A stretch of 6,822 nt of DNA from JBNKFQ01 sp050289385 (GTDB lineage Bacteria > Pseudomonadota > Gammaproteobacteria > Pseudomonadales > Porticoccaceae). The notes beneath the pieces are model-generated. The model searched no databases and was not told where the DNA came from. It saw only the letters and a program-made list of their open reading frames with translations. Shown piece by piece: positions 1 through 5,108 of the stretch. The stretch is from assembly GCA_050289385.1 (NCBI GenBank), contig JBNKFQ010000130.1:1-6822 (forward strand), given 5' to 3'. The stretch's first letter is position 1. Each line of letters opens with the position of its first letter. The translations under genes were made by a program, and so were the position numbers.

Positions 1-56
1 TAGTGTGGGGTATTCCGGGTGGTCGAATTCTGTATGCTGAATCAGGGCAAATTACC

Positions 57-254
57 ATGAACAATACTGAACAACCGGTTTCTTCCCCGTGCATTTCTAT
101 TTGTGCGCTTAACGAAGAAGATGTTTGTATTGGCTGTTACCGCAGCGCGGGAGAGATTCGAGAGTGGGTTGCCATGGACAACAGTGAGCGCAAGATTGTA
201 TTGCAAAGAAGTGCGCTCAGAGCGAGGCAGGTTAATCCTTTTGCGCAGGGCTAG
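57..254 (+). CDS. DUF1289 family small cysteine-motif protein
   Basis: This 65-residue protein has the spacing typical of DUF1289 proteins: S-P-C12 then C16, followed by C23-I-G-C26-Y-R, E33-I and W36. The four cysteines suggest metal or Fe-S binding, but no function is established for the family, so that is inference. The ATG at 57 is chosen because AGGG at 44-47 lies 9 nt upstream and the family signature starts about 10 residues in. The frame stays open leftwards to a GTG at position 3, but those extra 18 residues look unlike the family. The gene ends 9 nt before a strong hairpin terminator and faces the HU-family gene. What lies to its left cannot be told: positions 1-56 contain stops in the other two + frames (TAG at 1-3, TGA at 38-40), either of which could end an upstream gene. 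Confidence 0.85.
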   Translation: MNNTEQPVSSPCISICALNEEDVCIGCYRSAGEIREWVAMDNSERKIVLQRSALRARQVNPFAQG

Positions 255-263
255 TACGCTATC

Positions 264-291
264 AAAAAGCCCGGCTTACGCCGGGCTTTTT
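264..291. terminator. bidirectional intrinsic terminator between convergent genes
   Basis: Positions 264-275 (AAAAAGCCCGGC) pair perfectly with 280-291 (GCCGGGCTTTTT) around the 4-nt loop TTAC. The 7-bp GC-rich core is flanked by five A and five T, so each strand's transcript ends in a U run. It starts 9 nt after the DUF1289 stop codon and lies about 60 nt beyond the stop codon of the opposing HU-family gene. It should therefore serve both transcripts. Confidence 0.95.
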
Positions 292-296
292 ATAAT

Positions 297-341
297 CAGA
301 CTTCCCGGGTCAGGCTTCAAAGGTTACCTGCCCGATGTCTG
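297..341 (-). other. imperfect hairpin in the 3' UTR of the HU-family gene
   Basis: CGGG-T-CAGG (306-314) pairs with CCTGCCCG (327-334) with one bulged T and a 12-nt loop. An outer CAGAC (297-301) can pair with GTCTG (337-341). The structure sits directly after the HU stop codon and before the U-run terminator. It may protect the 3' end of the mRNA or assist termination. That role is inference, and the stem is moderate in strength. Confidence 0.4.
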
Positions 342-349
342 TCTGAATA

Positions 350-811
350 TCAGGCATTTGCCATATCTTTCAGCTTTTTCAGCGCCAGTACTTTTACTGC
401 AGTGCTGGCCGGACGAGCTTTAAATACGGTTGCTTCGCCAGTAAAGGGATTAACGCCCTTGCGTGCCTTGCGAGCAGGTTTTTTGACGGTTTTAACTTTC
501 AACAGACCCGGCAAAGTGAATTCACCCACAGCACGCTTCTTGATGTGACGTTCAATAACCACACCCAGCTCGTCCAGAACCGCTGTAACCTCTTTGCGAG
601 ACAAATTTGTATTAGCGGCAATTTCGTTAAGGATCTGGGTTTTGGTGAACTTCTCTTTAACGGCAACGACTTTGCGAGCTGGTGCTGCAGCTTTGGCTGG
701 TGCTTTTCTGGCAGGTGCTTTTTTAGCCGGTGCTTTTTTGGCAACAGCCTTTTTGGCAGGGGCCTTCTTTGCTGGAGCTTTTTTCTTCGCAGGTGCTTTT
801 TTAGCGGCCAT
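350..811 (-). CDS. HU-family DNA-binding protein with lysine/alanine-rich H1-like N-terminal tail
   Basis: A 153-residue basic protein, likely a nucleoid-associated DNA-bending protein acting on the chromosome. Residues 3-46 are a low-complexity tail built from 5-residue units of the type A-K-K-A-P, resembling eukaryotic histone H1 tails. Residues 54-153 form an HU/IHF-like domain: a helical start (FTKTQILNEIAANTNLSRKE), then the G96-E-F-T-L-P-G-L beta region and an arm with R-K-G-V-N-P-F-T-G-E (about 116-126). The end, A-V-K-V-L-A-L-K-K-L-K-D, matches the long-HU family. Normal HU is about 90 residues, so the extra length is mainly the tail. The ATG at 811 has AAAGGAA (818-824 on the + strand) 6 nt upstream. 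Similar tailed HU proteins occur in Xanthomonas-type and other gammaproteobacteria. The exact subfamily is not certain, and it should not be equated with hupA or hupB. Confidence 0.93.
   Translation of the reverse strand: MAAKKAPAKKKAPAKKAPAKKAVAKKAPAKKAPARKAPAKAAAPARKVVAVKEKFTKTQILNEIAANTNLSRKEVTAVLDELGVVIERHIKKRAVGEFTLPGLLKVKTVKKPARKARKGVNPFTGEATVFKARPASTAVKVLALKKLKDMANA
674..808 (-). repeat. 15-nt degenerate tandem repeat encoding the K/A/P tail
   Basis: Read on the minus strand, the DNA for residues 2-46 is a run of roughly 15-nt units encoding A-K-K-A-P variants (A-K-K-A-V, A-R-K-A-P, A-K-A-A-A). Unit copies differ at third positions and at a few residues. Arrays of this kind can gain or lose units by slippage, so tail length may vary between strains. 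Confidence 0.75.
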
Positions 812-817
812 ATCGGG

Positions 818-824
818 TTCCTTT
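818..824 (-). promoter_or_regulatory. ribosome binding site of the HU-family gene
   Basis: The minus strand reads AAAGGAA here, 6 nt upstream of the ATG whose first base is at 811. The purine-rich core and spacing support this ATG as the real start. Confidence 0.7.
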
Positions 825-853
825 ATCTCATTAGCTGGATCATTTATTAGTAT

Positions 854-879
854 GGCTGTATCAGGTGCTGCATACAGCC
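854..879. repeat. 8-bp perfect inverted repeat in the HU leader
   Basis: GGCTGTAT (854-861) and ATACAGCC (872-879) are perfect reverse complements separated by 10 nt. The pair lies just downstream of the proposed -10 of the HU gene, in or near the 5' leader. It could be a dimeric repressor operator or an mRNA leader hairpin. The half-site spacing does not fit LexA. Confidence 0.5.
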
Positions 880-886
880 GACGCTA

Positions 887-915
887 TATATATAGCATCT
901 ACACCATACAGGCAA
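887..915 (-). promoter_or_regulatory. candidate sigma-70 promoter of the HU-family gene
   Basis: On the minus strand a -35-like TTGCCT (910-915) is followed by a 17-bp spacer and a -10-like TATATA (887-892) inside an alternating TA run. Transcription would start near 880 and give a leader of about 70 nt containing the 8-bp inverted repeat. It was identified by eye. The AT-rich run offers more than one -10 register. Confidence 0.5.
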
Positions 916-1132
916 CAGTAAATATGCTAAAAAACAGAGTTTTTGGCTACTTTACGCAAATTATTCGATACCAATAATTGTCAGGTGAGTCATTGTCGAG
1001 TTTCGGAGTCGATTTCAGTTCCGGTTTTGACGATTGATAACGGGGGTCGCCAGCCGCTGACTTATTCCAGCCAGGTGCTGGCACTGCTATCTGAAATCGA
1101 TAATGAAACCTGTTTTCGTTCCGGCGTTTGAA

Positions 1133-1163
1133 GTGGAAACCTGGCCCGTGCACAGGCTTCCAC
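1133..1163 (+). other. imperfect hairpin upstream of the aspS promoter
   Basis: GTGGAA-A-CCTG (1133-1143) can pair with CAGG-C-TTCCAC (1153-1163), giving ten pairs with one A/C mismatch and a 9-nt loop. No U run follows, so it is not a standard terminator. It lies about 20 bp upstream of the proposed -35 of aspS and could be a protein-binding palindrome or a chance structure. Confidence 0.3.
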
Positions 1164-1183
1164 ACTAGCGGTGCCCGGATCAC

Positions 1184-1212
1184 GTGAATGTCGCTAAACC
1201 CTGGGGTATAAT
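1184..1212 (+). promoter_or_regulatory. sigma-70 promoter of aspS
   Basis: A consensus -10 TATAAT stands at 1207-1212. At 17-bp spacing the -35 position is GTGAAT (1184-1189), which keeps only the central TGA of TTGACA. The start would be near 1219, leaving a leader of about 60 nt before the ATG at 1282. In that leader CGCCC (1230-1234) and GGGCG (1240-1244) can form a small hairpin around GATCA. Confidence 0.75.
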
Positions 1213-1281
1213 GCGCCGCTTTTGCAGACCGCCCGATCAGGGCGTATCTACTGGTTGATGCTTACTAACAGGAATTTGTCT

Positions 1282-3066
1282 ATGCGCACTGGCTATTGTG
1301 GCGCTTTGAATCAGTCCAATATTGGACAGACAGTCACCTTGTGTGGCTGGGTGGATCGTCGTCGTGATCATGGTGGCGTGATTTTTATTGATCTGCGAGA
1401 CCGGGAAGGCATCGCACAAATTGTGTTTGATCCGGATTGCGGTGACGATTTCAGTACGGCTGAGCGTCTGCGCAGCGAGTACGTTATTCAGGTCACGGGC
1501 AAGGTTAGAGCACGTGACCTGGCCGCCGTTAACCCGGCAATGAAAACCGGTGAAATAGAGGTCTATGCCACCGCTCTGACCATTCTCAACGCTTCCGAAA
1601 CTCCGCCATTTCCGCTTGATGAACACAACAAGGTTGGCGAGGACGTTCGTCTCAAATACCGCTATATGGATCTGCGTCGGCCGGAAATGCTCGGCAATCT
1701 GCGTTTTCGCTCAGCGGTAAGCACGGCTATTCGCAATTTTCTGGCAGAGCGGGAATTCCTCGATGTCGAGACACCGATGTTAACCCGTGCAACACCGGAA
1801 GGCGCTCGTGACTACCTTGTGCCAAGCCGCACTCACGAGCACAAGTTTTTTGCGTTGCCACAGTCGCCACAGCTTTTTAAACAGCTGTTGATGATGTCGG
1901 GTGTGGACCGTTACTACCAGATCGTCAAATGTTTTCGCGACGAAGATCTGCGTGCTGATCGTCAGCCCGAGTTTACCCAGGTGGATATTGAGTTGGCATT
2001 TGCCGACGAAGAAGAGGTTATGAGCCTCAGCGAAAACTTGATTCGCGAGGTATTTAGTCGTGTGATGAACGTGGAACTGGGCGAGTTTCCACGCATGACT
2101 TATGCAGAAGCTATGGAAAAGTATGGCAGTGACAAGCCCGACTTGCGTATTCCTCTGGAACTGGTCGAATTGAAAGACTTGATGAAGGACGTTGACTTCA
2201 AGGTTTTTTCCGGCCCAGCTTCCGATCCCAAAGGGCGCGTTGCGGCGCTGAAGGTCCCTGGCGGTAACGACAAGGTCAGTCGCAAAAAGATTGATGCCTA
2301 CACCAAATATGTCAGCACTTATGGCGCCAGGGGTCTAGCCTATATCAAGGTAAATAACAGGGACGATCTGGAAGAGGGTTTGCAGTCGCCAATTATCAAG
2401 TTTTTGCCAACAGAGGTTCGAGCGCAAATCCTTGACCGACTGAATGCGGAGACTGGCGATTTGATCTTTTTTGGCGCCGACAAGGCCAGTGTTGTTTCTG
2501 ACGCGCTGGGTGCGCTGCGCTGCCAGTTAGGCGAAGATCTCGATCTGTATACCAGTGACTGGGCGCCAATGTGGGTAGTGGATTTCCCCATGTTTGAGGA
2601 AACCGACAACGGTGGTCTGACACCCTTGCATCATCCGTTTACGCAAGCATCGTGTTCTGTCGAAGAGTTACAGGCCAACCCCGAAACCGCGCTTTCTCGC
2701 GCTTATGACATGGTATTGAATGGCACCGAGCTGGGCGGCGGTTCTATTCGTATTGATGATCCGCAAATGCAGCAATCGGTGCTGGAAATTCTGGGTATTG
2801 ATGCGCAACAGGCAGAGGAAAAATTCGGTTTTCTGTTAACGGCATTGAAGTACGGGTGCCCACCTCACGGTGGTATTGCCTTTGGGCTTGATCGCCTGGT
2901 GATGTTGATGGTGGGGGCGTCCTCGATTCGCGACGTGATTGCGTTCCCCAAAACCCAGACTGCTCACTGTGTGTTGACGGATGCGCCTGGCCCGGTCAGC
3001 AATGCACAATTGCGTGAGTTGAATATTCAGTTGCGGAAGGGAGAAGGTCGGACGTCTGACGTCTGA
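1282..3066 (+). CDS. aspS: aspartyl-tRNA synthetase, probably non-discriminating
   Basis: A cytoplasmic class IIb synthetase that activates aspartate with ATP and charges tRNA-Asp. Its 594 residues compare with about 590 in E. coli. The N-terminal OB-fold anticodon domain (1 to about 105) begins M-R-T-G-Y-C-G, which fixes the ATG at 1282, with AGGA (1270-1273) 8 nt upstream. A TTG 20 codons earlier lies at the expected transcription start and is rejected. Motif 1 is near F159-L-D-V-E-T-P, motif 2 is F218-R219-D-E-D-L-R, the bacterial GAD insertion spans about 290-425, and motif 3 is G535-L-D-R538. H30, in R-R-D-H-G-G, is where E. coli has leucine. Histidine here is one of the residues tied to tRNA-Asn recognition in Pseudomonas AspRS, so this enzyme may also form Asp-tRNA-Asn for GatCAB. 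The last residues (R-T-S-D-V, stop) are encoded by a heptamer repeat. Confidence 0.98.
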   Translation: MRTGYCGALNQSNIGQTVTLCGWVDRRRDHGGVIFIDLRDREGIAQIVFDPDCGDDFSTAERLRSEYVIQVTGKVRARDLAAVNPAMKTGEIEVYATALTILNASETPPFPLDEHNKVGEDVRLKYRYMDLRRPEMLGNLRFRSAVSTAIRNFLAEREFLDVETPMLTRATPEGARDYLVPSRTHEHKFFALPQSPQLFKQLLMMSGVDRYYQIVKCFRDEDLRADRQPEFTQVDIELAFADEEEVMSLSENLIREVFSRVMNVELGEFPRMTYAEAMEKYGSDKPDLRIPLELVELKDLMKDVDFKVFSGPASDPKGRVAALKVPGGNDKVSRKKIDAYTKYVSTYGARGLAYIKVNNRDDLEEGLQSPIIKFLPTEVRAQILDRLNAETGDLIFFGADKASVVSDALGALRCQLGEDLDLYTSDWAPMWVVDFPMFEETDNGGLTPLHHPFTQASCSVEELQANPETALSRAYDMVLNGTELGGGSIRIDDPQMQQSVLEILGIDAQQAEEKFGFLLTALKYGCPPHGGIAFGLDRLVMLMVGASSIRDVIAFPKTQTAHCVLTDAPGPVSNAQLRELNIQLRKGEGRTSDV

Positions 3067-3179
3067 CGCCAGGGATTGGGATCATCGCTGTGCCCGGTCC
3101 GGTTGCGCCAGATATTTCCTGGCCGGGTTGTAACAGAAAAATGTTTATTGTTTTCGCGTCTGACGTCCGACGTCCGACC
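3046..3179. repeat. heptamer-bounded intergenic element 1 (aspS/yebC)
   Basis: The left arm, 3047-3067, is GTCGGAC-GTCTGAC-GTCTGAC. The right arm, 3158-3178, is GTCTGAC-GTCCGAC-GTCCGAC. With one to two flanking bases (3046-3069 against 3156-3179) the arms are 24-bp inverted repeats with two mismatches. The core of about 86 bp holds no gene. It contains a short internal hairpin, GCCAG-ATATTTC-CTGGC, around 3101-3122. The left arm overlaps the end of aspS, and the right arm ends 8 nt before the yebC Shine-Dalgarno. The architecture is like a miniature inverted-repeat element, but no target-site duplication is evident and mobility is unproven. Confidence 0.8.
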
Positions 3180-3187
3180 ACAAAACT

Positions 3188-3192
3188 GGAGG
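3188..3192 (+). promoter_or_regulatory. strong Shine-Dalgarno of yebC
   Basis: GGAGG followed by T stands 9 nt upstream of the ATG at 3202 and begins 8 nt after the end of the heptamer array of element 1. Confidence 0.85.
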
Positions 3193-3201
3193 TTTTGAAA
3201 C

Positions 3202-3945
3202 ATGGCAGGTCATAGCAAGTGGGCGAATATCAAGCACCGTAAAGCAGCTCAGGATGCAAAGCGCGGCAAGATTTTCACCAAATTGATTCGAGAGCTGGTG
3301 GTGGCGGCTAAATCCGGAGGTCCCAGCCCTGAAGACAATCCCCGCTTGCGTACCGCAGTAGACAAGGCGCTTGGCGCCAATATGAAAAAGGATACTATTG
3401 ACAAGGCCATTGCCCGCGGCGCCGGTGCAGGTGAGGGCGACAATTATGAAGAACTGACCTATGAAGGTTACGGTGCCGGTGGTGTTGCAGTTTTGGTCGA
3501 GTGCATGACCGACAATCGCAATCGAACTGTTGGTGAAGTGCGTCATGCCTTTACCAAGCGTGGCGGCAATCTGGGTACAGACGGTTCCGTGGCGTATTTG
3601 TTCAATCGCGTTGGTCAGATCAGTTTTGCGCCCGGTGCAAGCGAAGACGCAATTATGGAAGCGGCTCTGGAAGCCGGTGCCGAAGACGTGGTTAACAATG
3701 ACGATGGCTCAATTGACGTAATGGCGAACTGGGAAGATTATCTCTCGGTTAAAGATGCTCTTGTTGCTGCTGGATTAAAACCGGAAAATGCAGAGATAAC
3801 CATGGTAGCGTCTACAACGGTGGAACTGGACAAGTCCGGGGCTGAAAAAGTAATGGGTCTGGTGGATATGCTCGAAGACCTGGACGACGTGCAGAATGTT
3901 TATACTAACGCTGATATTCCCGAAGAGATTTTGGCTCAACTGTAA
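3202..3945 (+). CDS. yebC: YebC/PmpR/TACO1 family protein
   Basis: The 247-residue length matches E. coli YebC (246). The N-terminus M-A-G-H-S-K-W-A-N-I-K-H-R-K and the following D-A-K-R-G-K-I-F-T-K are diagnostic of the family. So are the segments L-T-Y-E-G-Y-G-(A)-G-G-V-A (near 84-95), N-R-T-V-G-E-V-R (near 106-113) and the C-terminal D-V-Q-N-V-Y-T-N. Family members were first described as transcriptional regulators, for example PmpR repressing quorum-sensing genes in Pseudomonas. They are also linked to translation, as with mitochondrial TACO1 and work on ribosome stalling at proline runs. Which role dominates here cannot be read from the sequence. The gene sits 135 nt after aspS, with element 1 filling the gap, and 32 nt before the next gene. 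Its position beside ruvC is widely conserved in proteobacteria. Confidence 0.97.
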   Translation: MAGHSKWANIKHRKAAQDAKRGKIFTKLIRELVVAAKSGGPSPEDNPRLRTAVDKALGANMKKDTIDKAIARGAGAGEGDNYEELTYEGYGAGGVAVLVECMTDNRNRTVGEVRHAFTKRGGNLGTDGSVAYLFNRVGQISFAPGASEDAIMEAALEAGAEDVVNNDDGSIDVMANWEDYLSVKDALVAAGLKPENAEITMVASTTVELDKSGAEKVMGLVDMLEDLDDVQNVYTNADIPEEILAQL

Positions 3946-3977
3946 ATTCACTCACAAAGCAATAGAGAAACAGAGAT

Positions 3978-4313
3978 ATGAAAACGGTAACAAAAACTGC
4001 TGATTACACGATTTTTCAAAAAAAGTCCGGCCGTTATGCGGTGCTCGGTTCAGATAAAAAGTATATTAATGGTGATGACAAGGCGCGTATTCTGGTCGAA
4101 GCCGGGCTGGTCAAGGTGGCTGTGCCTGCGAAGGAAGAGCCGGTTGAAGAGGTAGCAGAAGCACCTGCAGAAGAAGCCGCATCGGAAGAGGCAGTAGAAG
4201 AGGGTACAGATGCTGACGAAGCAGCAGCAGAAAAACCTGCGGCAGAATCCGCTGAAGACAAGGCAGAACCCGCTGAAGAAGCATCAGAAGAGAGTCCGAA
4301 AGAAGACAAGTAA
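3978..4313 (+). CDS. small protein of unknown function with acidic Glu/Ala tail
   Basis: A 111-residue protein that I do not recognise by family name. Residues 1-49 look like a small folded domain with a basic, aromatic start (T-A-D-Y-T-I-F-Q-K-K-S-G-R-Y-A-V), then I-N-G-D-D-K-A-R-I-L and A-G-L-V-K-V. Residues 50-111 are low complexity and probably disordered: by hand count 21 Glu and 4 Asp against 5 Lys in 62 residues, the rest mostly Ala, Pro and Ser. There is no signal peptide, membrane segment or cysteine. It lies 32 nt after yebC and 129 nt before ruvC on the same strand, so cotranscription with both is likely. The Shine-Dalgarno is weak (AGAGA at 3964-3968, 9 nt from the ATG). Coding status rests on the intact frame, the ordered N-terminal half and the snug position. 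The acidic tail suggests binding to a basic partner or to the ribosome, but that is inference. Confidence 0.85.
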   Translation: MKTVTKTADYTIFQKKSGRYAVLGSDKKYINGDDKARILVEAGLVKVAVPAKEEPVEEVAEAPAEEAASEEAVEEGTDADEAAAEKPAAESAEDKAEPAEEASEESPKEDK

Positions 4314-4324
4314 CAAGCTCCGGA

Positions 4325-4365
4325 TCAGTTGCCCCGGTGGACTGTGCGCCACCCGGTGCAACTGA
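4325..4365 (+). other. stable hairpin between the acidic-tail gene and ruvC
   Basis: CAGTTGC (4326-4332) pairs with GCAACTG (4358-4364), and T4325 with A4365. The stem continues inward through CC/GG and GGTGG/CCACC with one C/T mismatch and one bulged C, closing on an 8-nt loop ACTGTGCG. It starts 12 nt after the stop codon of the upstream gene. AAAATG rather than a U run follows, so it is not a canonical terminator. It could be an mRNA processing or stabilising structure, or a partial attenuator lowering ruvC expression. Confidence 0.55.
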
Positions 4366-4442
4366 AAATGCTGCCCTGCGATTGACTCCTTTCGCCATCA
4401 TTGCAACACTGTCTGCTCAAACAACCTGAAGCCATACGCCAT

Positions 4443-4964
4443 ATGCCTCGTATTCTTGGTATAGACCCCGGTTCACGTCGCACTGGTTTTGGTGTCATTG
4501 ACGTTGCTGGAGCTAAGGAACAATATGTCACCAGCGGCATTATTCGTTTACCGGACAAGGCATCGTTGCCAGAACGTCTGAAAATTATCTATGCCGGAGT
4601 TAGTGAGATTATCGCTGAGACGGCTCCCGATATGATGGCTGTTGAAGAAGTGTTCTTTGCTCGTGATCCTCGTGCTGCTTTGAAACTGGGGCAGGCACGG
4701 GGAGCGGCTATTGTTGCCGGTGTCAATGCGAATCTGCCTGTGGGGGAATATTCCGCTCGCACGGTAAAGCAATCGGTCGTTGGTACCGGCGCCGCGACCA
4801 AGGAGCAAGTACAGCAAATGGTGATTTACTTGCTAAAGCTGGACATTGTCCCCAGGGAAGATGCTGCTGATGCGCTGGCAGTGGCACTTTGTCACGCTCA
4901 GACAGCGCGTACTCACACAAACTTGTCTGGTGTAAGCCGATATGCGCGGGGACGGATGAAATAA
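4443..4964 (+). CDS. ruvC: crossover junction endodeoxyribonuclease RuvC
   Basis: The Holliday-junction resolvase, which acts as a dimer to nick two strands symmetrically after RuvAB branch migration. The 173 residues equal the E. coli length. The start is set at ATG 4443 because M-P-R-I-L-G-I-D-P-G-S aligns with the family N-terminus. A TTG 14 codons upstream (4401) adds residues with no counterpart. The catalytic acids are all present: D8 in G-I-D-P-G-S, E68 in A-V-E-E-V-F, and D140 and D143 in E-D-A-A-D-A-L-A. The conserved A-L-K-L-G-Q-A-R-G (79-87) follows the second acid. The Shine-Dalgarno is poor (TGAAG at 4427-4431, 11 nt upstream), consistent with the low dose expected for a resolvase. 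It precedes ruvA by 144 nt. Confidence 0.97.
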   Translation: MPRILGIDPGSRRTGFGVIDVAGAKEQYVTSGIIRLPDKASLPERLKIIYAGVSEIIAETAPDMMAVEEVFFARDPRAALKLGQARGAAIVAGVNANLPVGEYSARTVKQSVVGTGAATKEQVQQMVIYLLKLDIVPREDAADALAVALCHAQTARTHTNLSGVSRYARGRMK

Positions 4965-5108
4965 GTTCGGAAGGCGGGTTAATTAGCTGAACAGGTCTCT
5001 GAAAGCCGGAATTGGCTCATCTCCATCAGATTTCCATTTTCTTTCCTTTCTGAATCCCGCAAACTAACGCCCAATTTGAAAATCGATAAAAAAACGGGGA
5101 ATTTGGGG
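4965..5108 (+). other. ruvC-ruvA spacer
   Basis: This 144-nt gap contains a pyrimidine-rich stretch (about 5033-5057) and the ruvA Shine-Dalgarno at its end. I see no LexA-type palindrome, no terminator hairpin and no well-spaced promoter, so ruvA is most simply read as part of the upstream transcript. Confidence 0.4.
5096..5100 (+). promoter_or_regulatory. Shine-Dalgarno that decides the ruvA TTG start
   Basis: GGGGA stands 8 nt upstream of the TTG at 5109. The other in-frame TTG at 5076 has no purine-rich sequence at the right distance, so this site selects 5109. Confidence 0.75.

Larger units (their letters stand above)
812..1281. other. 470-bp divergent intergenic region without a convincing gene
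   Basis: This gap separates the HU-family start codon from the aspS start codon, which point away from each other. It holds the HU promoter and leader on the left and the aspS promoter and leader on the right. Open frames inside it (for example 943-1131 + and 947-1183 -) lack Shine-Dalgarno sequences and family resemblance. The middle, about 960-1130, shows no feature I recognise. Confidence 0.6.

Noticed and set aside
854..879. LexA (SOS) box, because CTGTAT and ATACAG half-sites are present
   Set aside because: The half-sites CTGT and ACAG are 14 bp apart, whereas the LexA consensus has 8 bp.
1049..1082. GCCAGC / GCTGGC inverted repeat
   Set aside because: Six-base arms 22 bp apart in GC-balanced DNA are expected by chance, and nothing around them supports a function.
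943..1131. Small + strand ORF between the HU gene and aspS
   Set aside because: TTG start without a ribosome site, and no family resemblance. It overlaps the likely upstream promoter region of the HU gene.
947..1183. Minus-strand ORF of 78 codons in the same gap
   Set aside because: No Shine-Dalgarno and no recognisable motif. It reads through the HU upstream region and looks like chance openness.
1222..1281. N-terminal extension of AspRS from a TTG at 1222
   Set aside because: The TTG lies at the expected transcription start, has no Shine-Dalgarno, and the 20 extra residues are not in the family. M-R-T at 1282 matches the known start.
3046..3179. CRISPR array
   Set aside because: Units are 7 bp and directly adjacent with no spacers between them. 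The two arrays are inverted, and no cas genes are present.
3046..3179. Intrinsic terminator between aspS and yebC
   Set aside because: The arms are separated by about 86 bp and no U run follows the right arm, so it does not fit the intrinsic terminator model.
4034..4309. Serine/alanine-rich minus-strand ORF opposite the acidic-tail gene
   Set aside because: It is the antisense shadow of GAA/GCA-rich codons, with no ribosome site or promoter.
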